Part shown: piece by piece, positions 18,939-27,641 of the stretch | How the letters are laid out: the number at the start of each line of letters is the position of its first letter | Position numbering within the stretch: the stretch's first letter is position 1 | DNA from: Carnobacterium iners | GTDB taxonomy: Bacteria; Bacillota; Bacilli; Lactobacillales; Carnobacteriaceae | Length of the DNA: 64,000 bases | NCBI RefSeq assembly: GCF_900177385.1 | Contig: NZ_FXBJ01000002.1 | Location: 2,298,001-2,362,000, forward strand | Reading direction: 5' to 3' | Program-made: the position numbers and the translations under genes | Notes under the pieces: model-generated | Told to the model about the DNA's origin: nothing | Databases searched by the model: none | What the model saw: only the letters and a program-made list of their open reading frames with translations

Positions 18939-19487
18939 TTATTTATTATTAAAACCATATTCCCCTACGTAATCCTTTATCGACCAAATATTCTTTTTTT
19001 CTAGCGCAGCAGCTTGTTCTGCCTCTTTTAAATCATTAAGATAGATTTCTTGCCCTTTTTCATAACCTACTCTCGCTAATCCTTCTCGCACTAGTCCTTC
19101 TTGAACTAGTTCTCCATCAGCAAATAGGTAGGCTAGTATACGTCCATATTGATCTTCTTGTTTTTGAGTCACTTCATATTCTACTGATAAGTTTTTCCCT
19201 GTCAAAAAATCTGTTAAAAATTCTTTTGATTCTTTACCAAATGGTTGAACTTTATCTGTTTTAGTTGTCGTACTTTCAGGAGTATCTATTAGGAGTAAAC
19301 GCATTTTTTTACTTTCGCCATTTTCATTAAATACAATCGTATCTCCATCGATTACTCTTTCTAGTTCTATCGCTAGTTTTTGATTTTCAACTCCTGTTGA
19401 TGAATTCTTTGTTGAAGAGTCTGATATAGCATACCCTCCAGTCAAAGCAATGAGTAAGGCTAGTATAGAGGAGACTATTTTTTTCAC
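18939..19487 (-). CDS. Secreted or membrane-anchored thermonuclease family protein (SNase)
   Basis: About 182 residues. It starts with a hydrophobic signal or anchor (VKKIVSSILALLIALTGGYA) and then a staphylococcal-nuclease fold (about 45-175). The catalytic residues of the family are visible: Arg in KKMRLLLIDTPES, Glu in the same motif, and Arg in QYGRILAY; the calcium-binding Asp lies in VIDGDTIVF. It probably degrades DNA or RNA outside the cell. I chose the GTG at 19485-19487, downstream of GAAGG, because it puts the signal peptide at the N-terminus; the frame is open upstream to 19553, so the start is uncertain. It is a single gene. Confidence 0.88.
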   Translation of the reverse strand: MKKIVSSILALLIALTGGYAISDSSTKNSSTGVENQKLAIELERVIDGDTIVFNENGESKKMRLLLIDTPESTTTKTDKVQPFGKESKEFLTDFLTGKNLSVEYEVTQKQEDQYGRILAYLFADGELVQEGLVREGLARVGYEKGQEIYLNDLKEAEQAAALEKKNIWSIKDYVGEYGFNNK

Positions 19488-19611
19488 TCTATTCACATCC
19501 TTCACATAGTTATTGCTCACTCTTATTCTCATTATATTATTTAATAAAAACAAAAAAAGAAGAAAGGACTACAGCTCCCCCCTCCTTTAAGATACCAAAC
19601 TATCTTCTAAA

Positions 19612-20970
19612 TTATTTTCCAGCTAATTTTCTTTCTTGTTCTACTGCTGCTTGAGCTAAAATATTCAAGTAATTCCAAGGACGATCAAAGTGTGGCTGGA
19701 AGAAGAAATCAACATACGCTAAATCTTCAATAGTCATCTTATTTTGAATAGCTAAAGAAAGAGTATTAGCAGATTGAGTTACATCGTATTTCGACATAAG
19801 TTGTCCACCTACGATACGATTTGTTCCTACTTCGTAGACTAATTGCATTAAGACTTCTTCAGTTGTTGGCATAAATTCCGGACGATAGTTGTCTTTGACC
19901 AAAACTGAGCGAACATCTAAATCAAAGTGCGGTGCGCCACTTGTCGTTACACCTGTTGAGCCAATATTAAAACCAAATAAATACAATCCAGATGTTGATT
20001 GAGTGCCTCTGTATCTTACTTTAGGTTCTATAATATTTTTACCTACTAATGTACCCATACGAACAGCATTTGTGGCTAAAGGAATATAAGCATGTCCGCC
20101 ATTAGGATTGTAGTTTACTGCACAGCTATCTCCTGCAGCATAAATATCAGGATTGCTCGTTCTCATGTAATCATCTACAATGATAGCTCCATTTGGTAAC
20201 ATATCGACTCGACCTTTTAGTAAATCGTTGTTAGGACGGAATCCTACACACATAACGACTAAATCTGTTTCATACTCACCTTGTGCAGTTGAAACAGATA
20301 CAACTTCTCCAGCTTCATTGGCGTTAAATCCATTAACAGATTGATTTAATGCTAATTTAATTCCGCGTTCTCGTAAGTCTGCTTCTAGCACATCCGTAAA
20401 TTCTTTATCAAGATATTTATTTAAAATACGATCTAAACCATCAATTAGTGTCACTTCTTTACCAGACTCAGCAAAAGCTTCAACTAATTCAATACCAATA
20501 TAACCACCACCAACGATTGTGATTTTTTTAGCATCTTTTGATTTAGCAATTAAGTCATTTGCTTGGTTATAATTTTTGCACAATAGGATATTTTTGTGAT
20601 CAATACCTGGAATTGGTGGGATGATTGGCCAAGAACCTGTTGTATTGACTAATTTGTCATATGACTCTTCAAATACTTCACCCGTTAAAATGTTTTCAAC
20701 AACTACTTTTTTAGCAACTGTATCAATCTCTTTAACATTGTGTTCCATTTTAACCGTTGCACCCATAGATGCTAATTCTTCAGGATTTGAATAAAACAGC
20801 CCCGTAGGATCTTTTACTACACCACCTACGTACAAAGCTATTCCACAAGATAAAAAAGAAATATTGTCATTACGTTCAAAAACTGCTACCTCTATTGAAG
20901 GGTTATCATTTAAAATTGTTTTTACCGCAGATGTTCCTGCATGAGTACAGCCAATTACGATCACTTTCAT
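19612..20970 (-). CDS. nox: NADH oxidase (water-forming), CoA-disulfide reductase family
   Basis: A 452-residue flavoprotein. The FAD motif MKVIVIGCTHAGTSAV includes His10, and the single redox cysteine is Cys42 in SFLSCGIALY, where water-forming NADH oxidases hold a sulfenic acid. The NAD-binding motif KITIVGGGYIGIELVEAF is in the middle, and DIYAAGDSCAV binds FAD. It regenerates NAD and removes oxygen in lactic acid bacteria. The ATG follows AGGAGG. An 8-bp inverted repeat lies in its long upstream region. CoA-disulfide reductase activity is an alternative that sequence alone does not exclude. Confidence 0.92.
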   Translation of the reverse strand: MKVIVIGCTHAGTSAVKTILNDNPSIEVAVFERNDNISFLSCGIALYVGGVVKDPTGLFYSNPEELASMGATVKMEHNVKEIDTVAKKVVVENILTGEVFEESYDKLVNTTGSWPIIPPIPGIDHKNILLCKNYNQANDLIAKSKDAKKITIVGGGYIGIELVEAFAESGKEVTLIDGLDRILNKYLDKEFTDVLEADLRERGIKLALNQSVNGFNANEAGEVVSVSTAQGEYETDLVVMCVGFRPNNDLLKGRVDMLPNGAIIVDDYMRTSNPDIYAAGDSCAVNYNPNGGHAYIPLATNAVRMGTLVGKNIIEPKVRYRGTQSTSGLYLFGFNIGSTGVTTSGAPHFDLDVRSVLVKDNYRPEFMPTTEEVLMQLVYEVGTNRIVGGQLMSKYDVTQSANTLSLAIQNKMTIEDLAYVDFFFQPHFDRPWNYLNILAQAAVEQERKLAGK

Positions 20971-21040
20971 ATTGTAATTCCTCCTATTATTAAGTTTTTA
21001 TTAGATTCGTTTAATAAAATTGGCACCATTTAGTTGGTAT

Positions 21041-21082
21041 TGTTATTCACTAAACACTCGTTTACTATATCACAATAACAAA
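21041..21082. repeat. 8-bp inverted repeat upstream of nox
   Basis: TTGTTATT (21041-21048) and AATAACAA (21075-21082) are perfect inverted arms 26 bases apart, about 70-110 bases upstream of the nox start. The TTGTGA part of the region is one half of a Rex-type site, but the other half is poor. It could be a regulator site or chance in an A/T-rich gap. The rest of the gap 20971-21268 holds only the terminator of the permease gene. Confidence 0.35.
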
Positions 21083-21156
21083 AGAAAAGAAAACATAAAG
21101 ATTCATTTCGCTTGAAATCAAGCTTTTTACATAGTGAAAAATATCTTCTTTTTTTA

Positions 21157-21206
21157 AAAAATAAGCCTTTAAAAAGTAGATAAAACTACCTTTAAATGCT
21201 TATTTT
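21157..21206 (-). terminator. Terminator of the AI-2E-type permease operon
   Basis: Imperfect arms of about 21 bases (one bulge, one mismatch) around a 6-base loop end on the minus strand in GGCTTATTTTTT, about 60 bases after the permease stop. Confidence 0.7.
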
Positions 21207-21268
21207 AAGTCAATGAATATGTTATTTATTTTTCTGTGTGAACTGTATTACTTTTCAGTCTCTTCAAA

Positions 21269-22363
21269 CTATAAACTCTGATGTCGTTTCTTTATATTTA
21301 TCATATCGTGTAAATAAATAACAATCGTCTTTACTACTGCGTAGAACGGAACACCTAAAATCATACCCAGTAATCCCGCTAAATTACCAGCAACAAGTAA
21401 AATCACAATAATCGTTAAAGGATGGATGTCTAGCGTTTTTCCAATAACATTTGGAGAAATAAAGTTTCCATCTATTTGTTGAACAACTAAGACTACTAAT
21501 GCTACTAAAATCGCTTTTGTTGGAGAGATAGTAAGACCGATAATAACAGCGGGTGCTGCTCCTATATAAGGTCCAACGTAAGGAATAATATTTGTAACGC
21601 CTGCTATGATTCCTAACAATAACGCATAAGGCATCCCCGTAATCAAATAGCCAATGAACGTAAGGATTCCAACCATCAAACATACTAATGATTGTCCACT
21701 GATATAAGAAGCAATCGTTTTATTCATTTGTCCAAGTAGCTCAATCAACTGTCCTCTAAATTCTTTTGGAAAAAACTTTGCTACTGCTGGCCTAAATTGC
21801 TGGCCATCTTTGAACATATAAAATAGAATAATAGGAGCTGTAAAAATAACGATTGTAGTATTTGTAACTGCCCCAAATATTGATCCTACACTATTTGTGA
21901 TTCCTAAAAAAACAGTATTTGCAACATTGCCGATAGAAAAATCTAATTCATTCATAGATTTTTCTATATTAAAATCTTTTAACCAAGGTTGTCTAATAAT
22001 TTCTCTAGAATAGGCTTCGAGCGCTTTTATTAAATCAGGAATATTTGCGATGAATTCTCCTACTTGTCTAACTAATACAGGTAAAACTGAAAAAATTAAA
22101 ACAGTTAGAATTCCTATGAATAAAAGTAAAATAATTAGAATACCATACTTACGTTTAATTTTAGTTTTTCCCATTAGATTAATGATTGGATTCAAGAGAT
22201 AGTATAAAAATCCAGCTACTAAAATCGGTGTAAAAAGAGTTGATACAAATGTCGTAACAGGTTGAAATATAAAGTCAATTTTTGTAGACATAAAAATCAA
22301 AGTAGCTACAACTAATAACCAGATAGACCAAAACATTAATTTTGATTTTTTGAAAAGTTCCAT
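21269..22363 (-). CDS. AI-2E family transporter (PF01594, YtvI-like)
   Basis: A 364-residue integral membrane protein with about eight hydrophobic segments: an N-terminal pair (12-32 and 38-58), one at 75-97, a pair around 150-185, and a cluster of four after 210. The segments VTNIIPYVGPYIGAAPA and QQIDGNFISPNVIGKTLDIHPL are the family signature. Members export diverse small molecules; AI-2 export was shown for one enterobacterial protein, so the substrate here is open. It starts 16 bases after the M42 peptidase stop and probably shares its transcript. Confidence 0.85.
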   Translation of the reverse strand: MELFKKSKLMFWSIWLLVVATLIFMSTKIDFIFQPVTTFVSTLFTPILVAGFLYYLLNPIINLMGKTKIKRKYGILIILLLFIGILTVLIFSVLPVLVRQVGEFIANIPDLIKALEAYSREIIRQPWLKDFNIEKSMNELDFSIGNVANTVFLGITNSVGSIFGAVTNTTIVIFTAPIILFYMFKDGQQFRPAVAKFFPKEFRGQLIELLGQMNKTIASYISGQSLVCLMVGILTFIGYLITGMPYALLLGIIAGVTNIIPYVGPYIGAAPAVIIGLTISPTKAILVALVVLVVQQIDGNFISPNVIGKTLDIHPLTIIVILLVAGNLAGLLGMILGVPFYAVVKTIVIYLHDMINIKKRHQSL

Positions 22364-22379
22364 TTTTTCATCTCCTTAT

Positions 22380-23423
22380 TTATAATGAATCAATCATAGA
22401 GCTTAGTAGATAGCTCTCTAGTAGCTTTTCCGTTGCTGTTATTGATGCTAAATGAGTTCTTTCGTAAGCATGGCTAGCATCAATTCCTGCGCCAATCAAC
22501 GCGTGACGAACGTCTGCTCCTGCTTTCATTGCTGCTGAAGCATCGCTTCCATAAAAAGGATAAATATCTAAACGATATGGAATGGAACCTTCAATACAAA
22601 GATTTGTTAATTGTTTTCTCAGTAGATAATGATAGGGCCCACTGCTATCTTTTACACAAATAGAAACAGAGTACTCATCTGTTTGTTGATCATCGCCTAT
22701 TGCTCCCATATCTACTGCTAAATATTCTACTACTTTTTCAGATATATTTGAGTTTCCACCATAACCAATTTCTTCATTATTAGAAATAAAAAGCTGAGTA
22801 GTATAAGGTAATTTAATATTTTCTCTTTTTATTTTTTCTAAAAAAGTTATCAATATAGCAACACTTACTTTATCGTCAAGATGACGAGATTTTATAAATC
22901 CACTTTCTGTTACTTCTGTTCGAGGGTCAAAACTAACAAAGTCTCCTACTCCTATTCCTAATTGTGCTGTTTCTTCTTTATTTCGAGTTTTTTCATCAAC
23001 ACGTATTTCCATATTCACTTGATTTCTTTCAGCTGTTCCAGCCTCTTCATAGACGTGCACACTTGTTTGGTGCAAAAGGATGGTTCCTGTATATGTTTTT
23101 CCTTTTGATGTGTGGATAGTACAGTATTCACCCTCTATCGCATTGTATCTAAATCCTCCAATCAGGTCCATTTTCAATCGACCATCTAGCTTTATAGCAC
23201 GTACCATCGCTCCAAGTGTGTCTACATGGGCAGTAACAAACCGTTGTTTTCTGCTATCTGCTCCATCAACTGTTACGATTAAGCTACCTTTGTTGTTCTC
23301 ATGAATTTCATACCCTAACGTTGAAATAATTTTCTTTATTTCTTTTATGATTTTACTTGTATTTCCAGTTGGTGAAGGGATATTCGTTAAATATTTTACC
23401 CACTCTATCGTCTGGTTAGTCAT
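22380..23423 (-). CDS. M42 family metallopeptidase
   Basis: A 347-residue cytoplasmic aminopeptidase-like protein with a co-catalytic metal centre. Ligands visible are His and Asp in FVTAHVDTLGAMV, Asp in SRHLDDKVSVA, the Glu pair in SNNEEIGYGGN, Asp in YLAVDMGAIG and the late His in DASHAYERTHL. The substrate-specific residues differ from the M42 protein at 46003-47085, so the two are distinct paralogues. It has an ATGGAGG ribosome site and lies directly upstream of the permease gene. Exact substrate (peptides, or a glucanase-like role claimed for some members) is not determinable. Confidence 0.85.
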   Translation of the reverse strand: MTNQTIEWVKYLTNIPSPTGNTSKIIKEIKKIISTLGYEIHENNKGSLIVTVDGADSRKQRFVTAHVDTLGAMVRAIKLDGRLKMDLIGGFRYNAIEGEYCTIHTSKGKTYTGTILLHQTSVHVYEEAGTAERNQVNMEIRVDEKTRNKEETAQLGIGVGDFVSFDPRTEVTESGFIKSRHLDDKVSVAILITFLEKIKRENIKLPYTTQLFISNNEEIGYGGNSNISEKVVEYLAVDMGAIGDDQQTDEYSVSICVKDSSGPYHYLLRKQLTNLCIEGSIPYRLDIYPFYGSDASAAMKAGADVRHALIGAGIDASHAYERTHLASITATEKLLESYLLSSMIDSL

Positions 23424-23575
23424 TTTTTACCTCCATATGATTACCTTTTATTAAATTTACAAATTTTATTAACAGTAGAAAAATGATAAAATAAGTTCTA
23501 AAATTATTCTTCTAGAAACATCTTACCTTATATGTTATTCTTAGAGCCACAATACCAGAGAAAGAAGGTGCGTTT

Positions 23576-24010
23576 ATGAATTATTCTTGGTCAACTAATT
23601 TAGATTCTTCTATCTATAAAGACTCATTATCCATTCGAAATAAAGTTTTTGTAGAGGAGCAACAAGTACCTCAGGAAATGGAAGTAGACGAATTTGAAGA
23701 TTTAACCACTTACGTAGTTGGATATTTAGACGCTATTCCTGTTGTCACAGCCAGACTTTTACCAACGAATCAACGTACCTATAAAGTACAGCGTGTTGCT
23801 GTTTTAAAAGATTATCGTGATAGACAAATAGGAAAGAAAATCATGCTTGAAATAGAACGATTTGCGATTGAACATAATCGAACTTCGTTGATTTTAGGCG
23901 CTCAAGACCAGGCTATCGGATTTTATTTTTCTTTAGGCTATTTGATTAATAGTGATGGCTATCTTGATGCTGGTATGCCTCACCATGATATGATTAAAGC
24001 CTTAGTTTAA
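23576..24010 (+). CDS. GNAT family N-acetyltransferase
   Basis: A 144-residue single-domain GNAT. The early IRNKVFVEEQQVPQEMEVDE segment is typical of the ElaA/YjcF-like group, and the acetyl-CoA loop is in VQRVAVLKDYRDRQIGKKIM, with the final strand FYFSLGYLI. It transfers an acetyl group to an unknown amine. The ribosome site GAAGGTG lies 5 bases before the ATG. It is the only plus-strand gene of this section, divergent from the M42 gene, and shares a terminator with mtnN. Confidence 0.85.
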   Translation: MNYSWSTNLDSSIYKDSLSIRNKVFVEEQQVPQEMEVDEFEDLTTYVVGYLDAIPVVTARLLPTNQRTYKVQRVAVLKDYRDRQIGKKIMLEIERFAIEHNRTSLILGAQDQAIGFYFSLGYLINSDGYLDAGMPHHDMIKALV

Positions 24011-24044
24011 TCATATCATATTTGAATTTGTAACTGCTACTGAT

Positions 24045-24098
24045 AAAAACTAACGAGAGCCTCTTTTATGTTAAATGAGAATGCTCTCGTTAGTTTTT
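24045..24098. terminator. Bidirectional terminator between the GNAT gene and mtnN
   Basis: Perfect 16-bp arms (24045-24060 and 24083-24098) with A and T tracts at the ends; the right arm abuts the mtnN stop codon. Confidence 0.88.
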
Positions 24099-24809
24099 TT
24101 ATTTATTTAGTTCAACTAATTGATCAGTAAATTTTTCAACAAATAGCATCACTGTTTCTGCTACAGAGTCTAAATTTTCTTCAAAGTTCTCACCTGCATT
24201 TTCACCTGCTATATCAGATAAAATCCTGATATTAATAAATGGAATACCATAATGGTGGGCTGTTTGATGGATAGCAGCTCCTTCCATTTCAGCAGCTTTA
24301 GCTGTAGGGAATTGTTTTCTTATTTTTCTTACTCTTTCTTTATCGCTCATAAAAGAATCTGCTGTAAGAATTAAACCTTCTATTATATTTTGATTCGTAT
24401 CTAAATCAGCGAAAACAGTGAGCGCAAGTTTGCTATACTTCTCTTCTACATGATAGCTAGCTGGCATTTCTGGAACTTGCCCTAAGGCATAATTAAATAC
24501 CGTTGCATCAACATCGCTAAAAATAGATTCCGTTGAGATAACAATATCCCCGATCGATAAAGAATGATCCATCGCTCCTGCTGAACCCGTATTCAAAATA
24601 AAATCAGGTGCAAAACGTTCGACTAAAATAGCGGTAGACATTGCAGCATTAGCCTTACCGATTCTGGATTGGACTAAAACAACATCATGACCATTTAATA
24701 GACCTTGTTCAAATACGGCATTAGCAACTATTATCGTTTTTTTATTTTTTAACTTTTCCTTTAGAGGCCTAACTTCTTCAGCCATTGCAGCTATTATTGC
24801 GATTCTCAT
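24099..24809 (-). CDS. mtnN: 5'-methylthioadenosine/S-adenosylhomocysteine nucleosidase
   Basis: A 236-residue enzyme that splits adenine from methylthioadenosine and S-adenosylhomocysteine, recycling methionine and supplying the AI-2 precursor. The start MRIAIIAAMAEEVRPLKEKL contains the catalytic Glu region, FILNTGSAGAMDHSLSIGDIV is the phosphorylase-fold core, and AAEMEGAAIHQTAH and NIRILSDIAGENAGENF carry the substrate Glu and catalytic Asp. It has an AAAGGAG site. The DUF3006 gene starts upstream of a 78-base gap, so cotranscription with it is possible. Confidence 0.95.
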   Translation of the reverse strand: MRIAIIAAMAEEVRPLKEKLKNKKTIIVANAVFEQGLLNGHDVVLVQSRIGKANAAMSTAILVERFAPDFILNTGSAGAMDHSLSIGDIVISTESIFSDVDATVFNYALGQVPEMPASYHVEEKYSKLALTVFADLDTNQNIIEGLILTADSFMSDKERVRKIRKQFPTAKAAEMEGAAIHQTAHHYGIPFINIRILSDIAGENAGENFEENLDSVAETVMLFVEKFTDQLVELNK

Positions 24810-24887
24810 TTTTATTTCTCTCCTTTTTATTTTATTCTATCTAATAAACTACTTATTAATATAGATCCTAAAACAAATAATTAATTT

Positions 24888-25148
24888 TTAAGTCTGCTCA
24901 TTATCTTTTGTTCTTTTAAGTAGAGCTTCCCGTTTTAATTTCATTTTTTCTAAGCGTCTTATTCTTTCGTTTGGAATCAGATAAATTTTTTCAATAATTT
25001 GTTGATCACATTTATAATGAATTTCAAAAACATCACCTATTCTTGCTTCATCAGGTAATTCCCACTTTTTAACTTCAATCGGATTGCTACCATTATCAGG
25101 AATCAATCGAGCAATGTTATTTTCTAATTCTTCAAAAATTGCTCGCAT
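24888..25148 (-). CDS. DUF3006-like small protein
   Basis: An 86-residue protein with an N-terminal beta-rich half (RAIFEELENNIARLIPDNGSNPIEV, then ELPDEARIGDVFEIHY) and a basic helical C-terminal tail (ERIRRLEKMKLKREALLKR). The pattern fits DUF3006, a small family usually encoded beside a ComEC-like metallo-beta-lactamase protein, exactly as here: it starts 3 bases after the stop of that gene. No function is established. The ATG follows AGGAGG. Confidence 0.65.
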   Translation of the reverse strand: MRAIFEELENNIARLIPDNGSNPIEVKKWELPDEARIGDVFEIHYKCDQQIIEKIYLIPNERIRRLEKMKLKREALLKRTKDNEQT

Positions 25149-25151
25149 ACC

Positions 25152-26165
25152 CTATTCCTCCTTTTCAGTTTCAACAGTGAAGGTTCCATCGTTATTGGCT
25201 CTAACATTAACTGTACCATTTTTACTTGTTCCATAAAAAGGAATAGCCATCTTTTCCAATCGATTAATGGTTTCTTTTCCAGGATGATCGTACCCATTGT
25301 TTCCTCCTGCTGAATAAACACTAATTTTTGGCTGTACTGCTTTTATCCATTCCTCACTCGTACTTGTTTTTGAACCATGGTGTCCCATTAAGAGTAAATC
25401 AGCATCTAAATCGATACTCTTTTCTTCTACGATATCTTTTTCAACGCGTATAGAAGCATCTCCACTAAATAATCCACTAAAATCAGCAAAAGAAATCTTC
25501 GTTACAATAGAATCATCATTTGGGTTGTTTCTTAATTCTACTGTAGGATTTAAAACTTCCAAGTCAAAAGGTCCAACTTGATGATTTTCTCCACTTTTTG
25601 GTTCAATATAACGTGCTTGACTATTTTCAATAGCATCCAAAACACGTTCATAAATTTTACTAGTCGAATCGTAACCATTCATCCAAATTTCTTGAACGTC
25701 ATAGTACTGTAGAATCAAATCACCGTACCCGATATGATCAGAATCATTATGAGTAAAAATTAATAAATCAATTTTCCCTCCTGTTCCAATATAATGATCT
25801 AGATAAGTTAATATTTTTTTTTCTTTATCTTCATATCTACCCGAATCAATTAAAATAGTTGTTCCATCTTCTGACTGAAGCAAAGTTGAAGAACCCTGTC
25901 CCACGTCTAAAATGCGAAAGTATGCACTTTGTGAACTTTCTAGATTTTCATCATTTTTTTTCGATGAAAATTCTTTAAACAATAATGTCCACTCTTCTTT
26001 AAATTGATTTATTTTATCATTGAAATTAATTCTCGACTGATCGTCTTTCCCTAAAAATAAGCCCGTTAAGAAAGAAAAAAGAATAATTGCAACCAATAAG
26101 GCTAATTTTTTTTGTTGTTTTTTTTGTTTTCTTGTCAGTTTCTTCTTTTTTTTTCGATAGGCCAC
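25152..26165 (-). CDS. ComEC/Rec2-like metallo-beta-lactamase-fold protein, membrane-anchored
   Basis: A 337-residue protein. It has a very basic N-terminus (residues 4-20 nearly all K/R/Q), one membrane segment (about 22-40, LALLVAIILFSFLTGLFLG), a spacer, and an MBL domain from about 85. The metal motif is HNDSDH in LLIFTHNDSDHIGYGDL, with GLFSGDA and LLMGHHGSKTSTSEEW later. This resembles the isolated C-terminal domain of ComEC, so a nuclease or phosphodiesterase role at the outer membrane face is possible. The start is GTG, preceded by AAAGGA. It is paired with the DUF3006 gene. Confidence 0.8.
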   Translation of the reverse strand: MAYRKKKKKLTRKQKKQQKKLALLVAIILFSFLTGLFLGKDDQSRINFNDKINQFKEEWTLLFKEFSSKKNDENLESSQSAYFRILDVGQGSSTLLQSEDGTTILIDSGRYEDKEKKILTYLDHYIGTGGKIDLLIFTHNDSDHIGYGDLILQYYDVQEIWMNGYDSTSKIYERVLDAIENSQARYIEPKSGENHQVGPFDLEVLNPTVELRNNPNDDSIVTKISFADFSGLFSGDASIRVEKDIVEEKSIDLDADLLLMGHHGSKTSTSEEWIKAVQPKISVYSAGGNNGYDHPGKETINRLEKMAIPFYGTSKNGTVNVRANNDGTFTVETEKEE

Positions 26166-26188
26166 TCTGTTTCAGTCCTTTACTGGTA

Positions 26189-26222
26189 AAAGACAACTTT
26201 CATAGAAAAGAAAGTTGTCTTT
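26189..26222 (-). terminator. Terminator of the nadK-rluD-mgtE transcript
   Basis: A 13-bp perfect stem (arms 26189-26201 and 26210-26222) with an 8-base loop follows the mgtE stop by 40 bases, and the minus-strand arm ends in GTCTTTT. Confidence 0.82.
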
Positions 26223-26261
26223 ATTGATTTATTTCAACTTCTCTATTTTATAATGAATGAT

Positions 26262-27626
26262 TCAAATAAAAAAATTCATAAAATAAGCTGCAATATTAAA
26301 ATAAATTAAAACACTTGTTAAATCACTTAGTGTCGATATAAATGGACCACTTGCGACAGCAGGATCAAAGCCTATACGATCCATTAGAATCGGAATCAAA
26401 CTTCCTGCTAAGTTTGCCACAATAATTGCAAAGAGCATAGCTGTTCCAATAACAAAACCTAGAATGAAATTATGTTTCCATATACCAATCACTAAGAAAA
26501 TAGTAATCCCTGTTATTAATCCTGTAATCACACCTGTTAAGACTTCGCTAATAACTAGACGAGTAAAATTTCTATTCTTATCATCGTTATCTGCTAGTTT
26601 CCTAACGGCTACCGCTAATGATTGGGTTCCTGCATTACCAGCAGTACCAGTAATTAAAGATATGAAAACAGCTAGGATACTCGCCTCACTGACTAGTACT
26701 TCATATCGACTGATTAATGTAGCTGTTCCCATTCCTAGGAATAACAATGTGATTAACCAAGGTAATCTTTTAGAAGCTGCTACAAAAGGATTTTCAGATT
26801 GCTCGCCAACATCGACCCCGGCCAAACCAGAGTAATCACTAGCCGCTTCTTCATCGATGACGTCAATAATATCATCAACTGTGATAATTCCTAAAAGGTG
26901 CTCTTCTTTATCTATCACGGGAACAGCTAGAAAGTTATAATCTCGAATCGTTTTAGCAACATCATTTTGATCATCTGCTACATTTACTGAGATTGGGCGA
27001 TCGCCCATCACGTCGGAAACTAATTCATCATCTCCACGGGTAATCAAATCTCTTAAAGAAATGACACCTACAAGTTTTTCAGCTGTATCAATTACATAAA
27101 CATAATAAATAGTTTCTGCATCTAGCGCCTTAATTTTTAAAATATGCATAGCCTCTGAAATAGTTTGTGTCGCTGCTACTGAAACATATTCGGTCGTCAT
27201 AATTGAACCGGCCGTCTCATCTTCGTAATGAAGTAATTCTTTTATTTCGTCTGCATTATCAATAGTCATCATGTTCAGATATTTACGTAAATCTATTTTA
27301 TCTAATTGATTCAAAATATCTACCGCATTATCGGTATACATTTCGCTTAACATGTCAGCAGCATATTGAGGATCCATTTCTTTTAAGTAAATTTCAACAG
27401 ACTCTTCGTCTTCTTCGAGAATTTCAAACATATCAGCCATTTCTTTTGGCGAAAGATAAAAATATATTTGCTGTCTTTCCTCTTGCGTTAACGATAAGTA
27501 ATATTGACTTTGTTCATAAACGTGTAAAGACAAAAATTCTGAACGAAAATCTTCTATTTTTTCCCCTTCTAAATAGAGCTTCAATAAAGCTAATTTTTCT
27601 TCCATTTCTAATTGTGCTTCATTCAA
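26262..27626 (-). CDS. mgtE: Magnesium transporter MgtE
   Basis: A 454-residue Mg2+ channel. The cytoplasmic N domain (about 1-125) has the helical repeats LSPKEMADMFEILEEDEES and MDPQYAADMLSEMYTDNAVDIL. Two CBS domains follow (about 130-250: GSIMTTEYVSV, then AVPVIDKEEHLLGIITVDDIIDVI). The membrane part (280-454) has five helices with GTAGNAGTQSLAVAVRKLA and the pore segment FDPAVASGPFISTLSDLTSV. The start codon is TTG, 6 bases after GGAGGG; an ATG seven codons in is an alternative. It starts 15 bases after the pseudouridine synthase stop. Confidence 0.95.
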   Translation of the reverse strand: MNEAQLEMEEKLALLKLYLEGEKIEDFRSEFLSLHVYEQSQYYLSLTQEERQQIYFYLSPKEMADMFEILEEDEESVEIYLKEMDPQYAADMLSEMYTDNAVDILNQLDKIDLRKYLNMMTIDNADEIKELLHYEDETAGSIMTTEYVSVAATQTISEAMHILKIKALDAETIYYVYVIDTAEKLVGVISLRDLITRGDDELVSDVMGDRPISVNVADDQNDVAKTIRDYNFLAVPVIDKEEHLLGIITVDDIIDVIDEEAASDYSGLAGVDVGEQSENPFVAASKRLPWLITLLFLGMGTATLISRYEVLVSEASILAVFISLITGTAGNAGTQSLAVAVRKLADNDDKNRNFTRLVISEVLTGVITGLITGITIFLVIGIWKHNFILGFVIGTAMLFAIIVANLAGSLIPILMDRIGFDPAVASGPFISTLSDLTSVLIYFNIAAYFMNFFI

Positions 27627-27641
27627 GAATAGCCCTCCTTT

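Noticed and set aside
21384-21683. 99-residue ORF within the AI-2E permease gene
   Set aside because: Same-strand shadow frame with composition (many Ser, Tyr, Cys) typical of a frame-shifted membrane protein gene.
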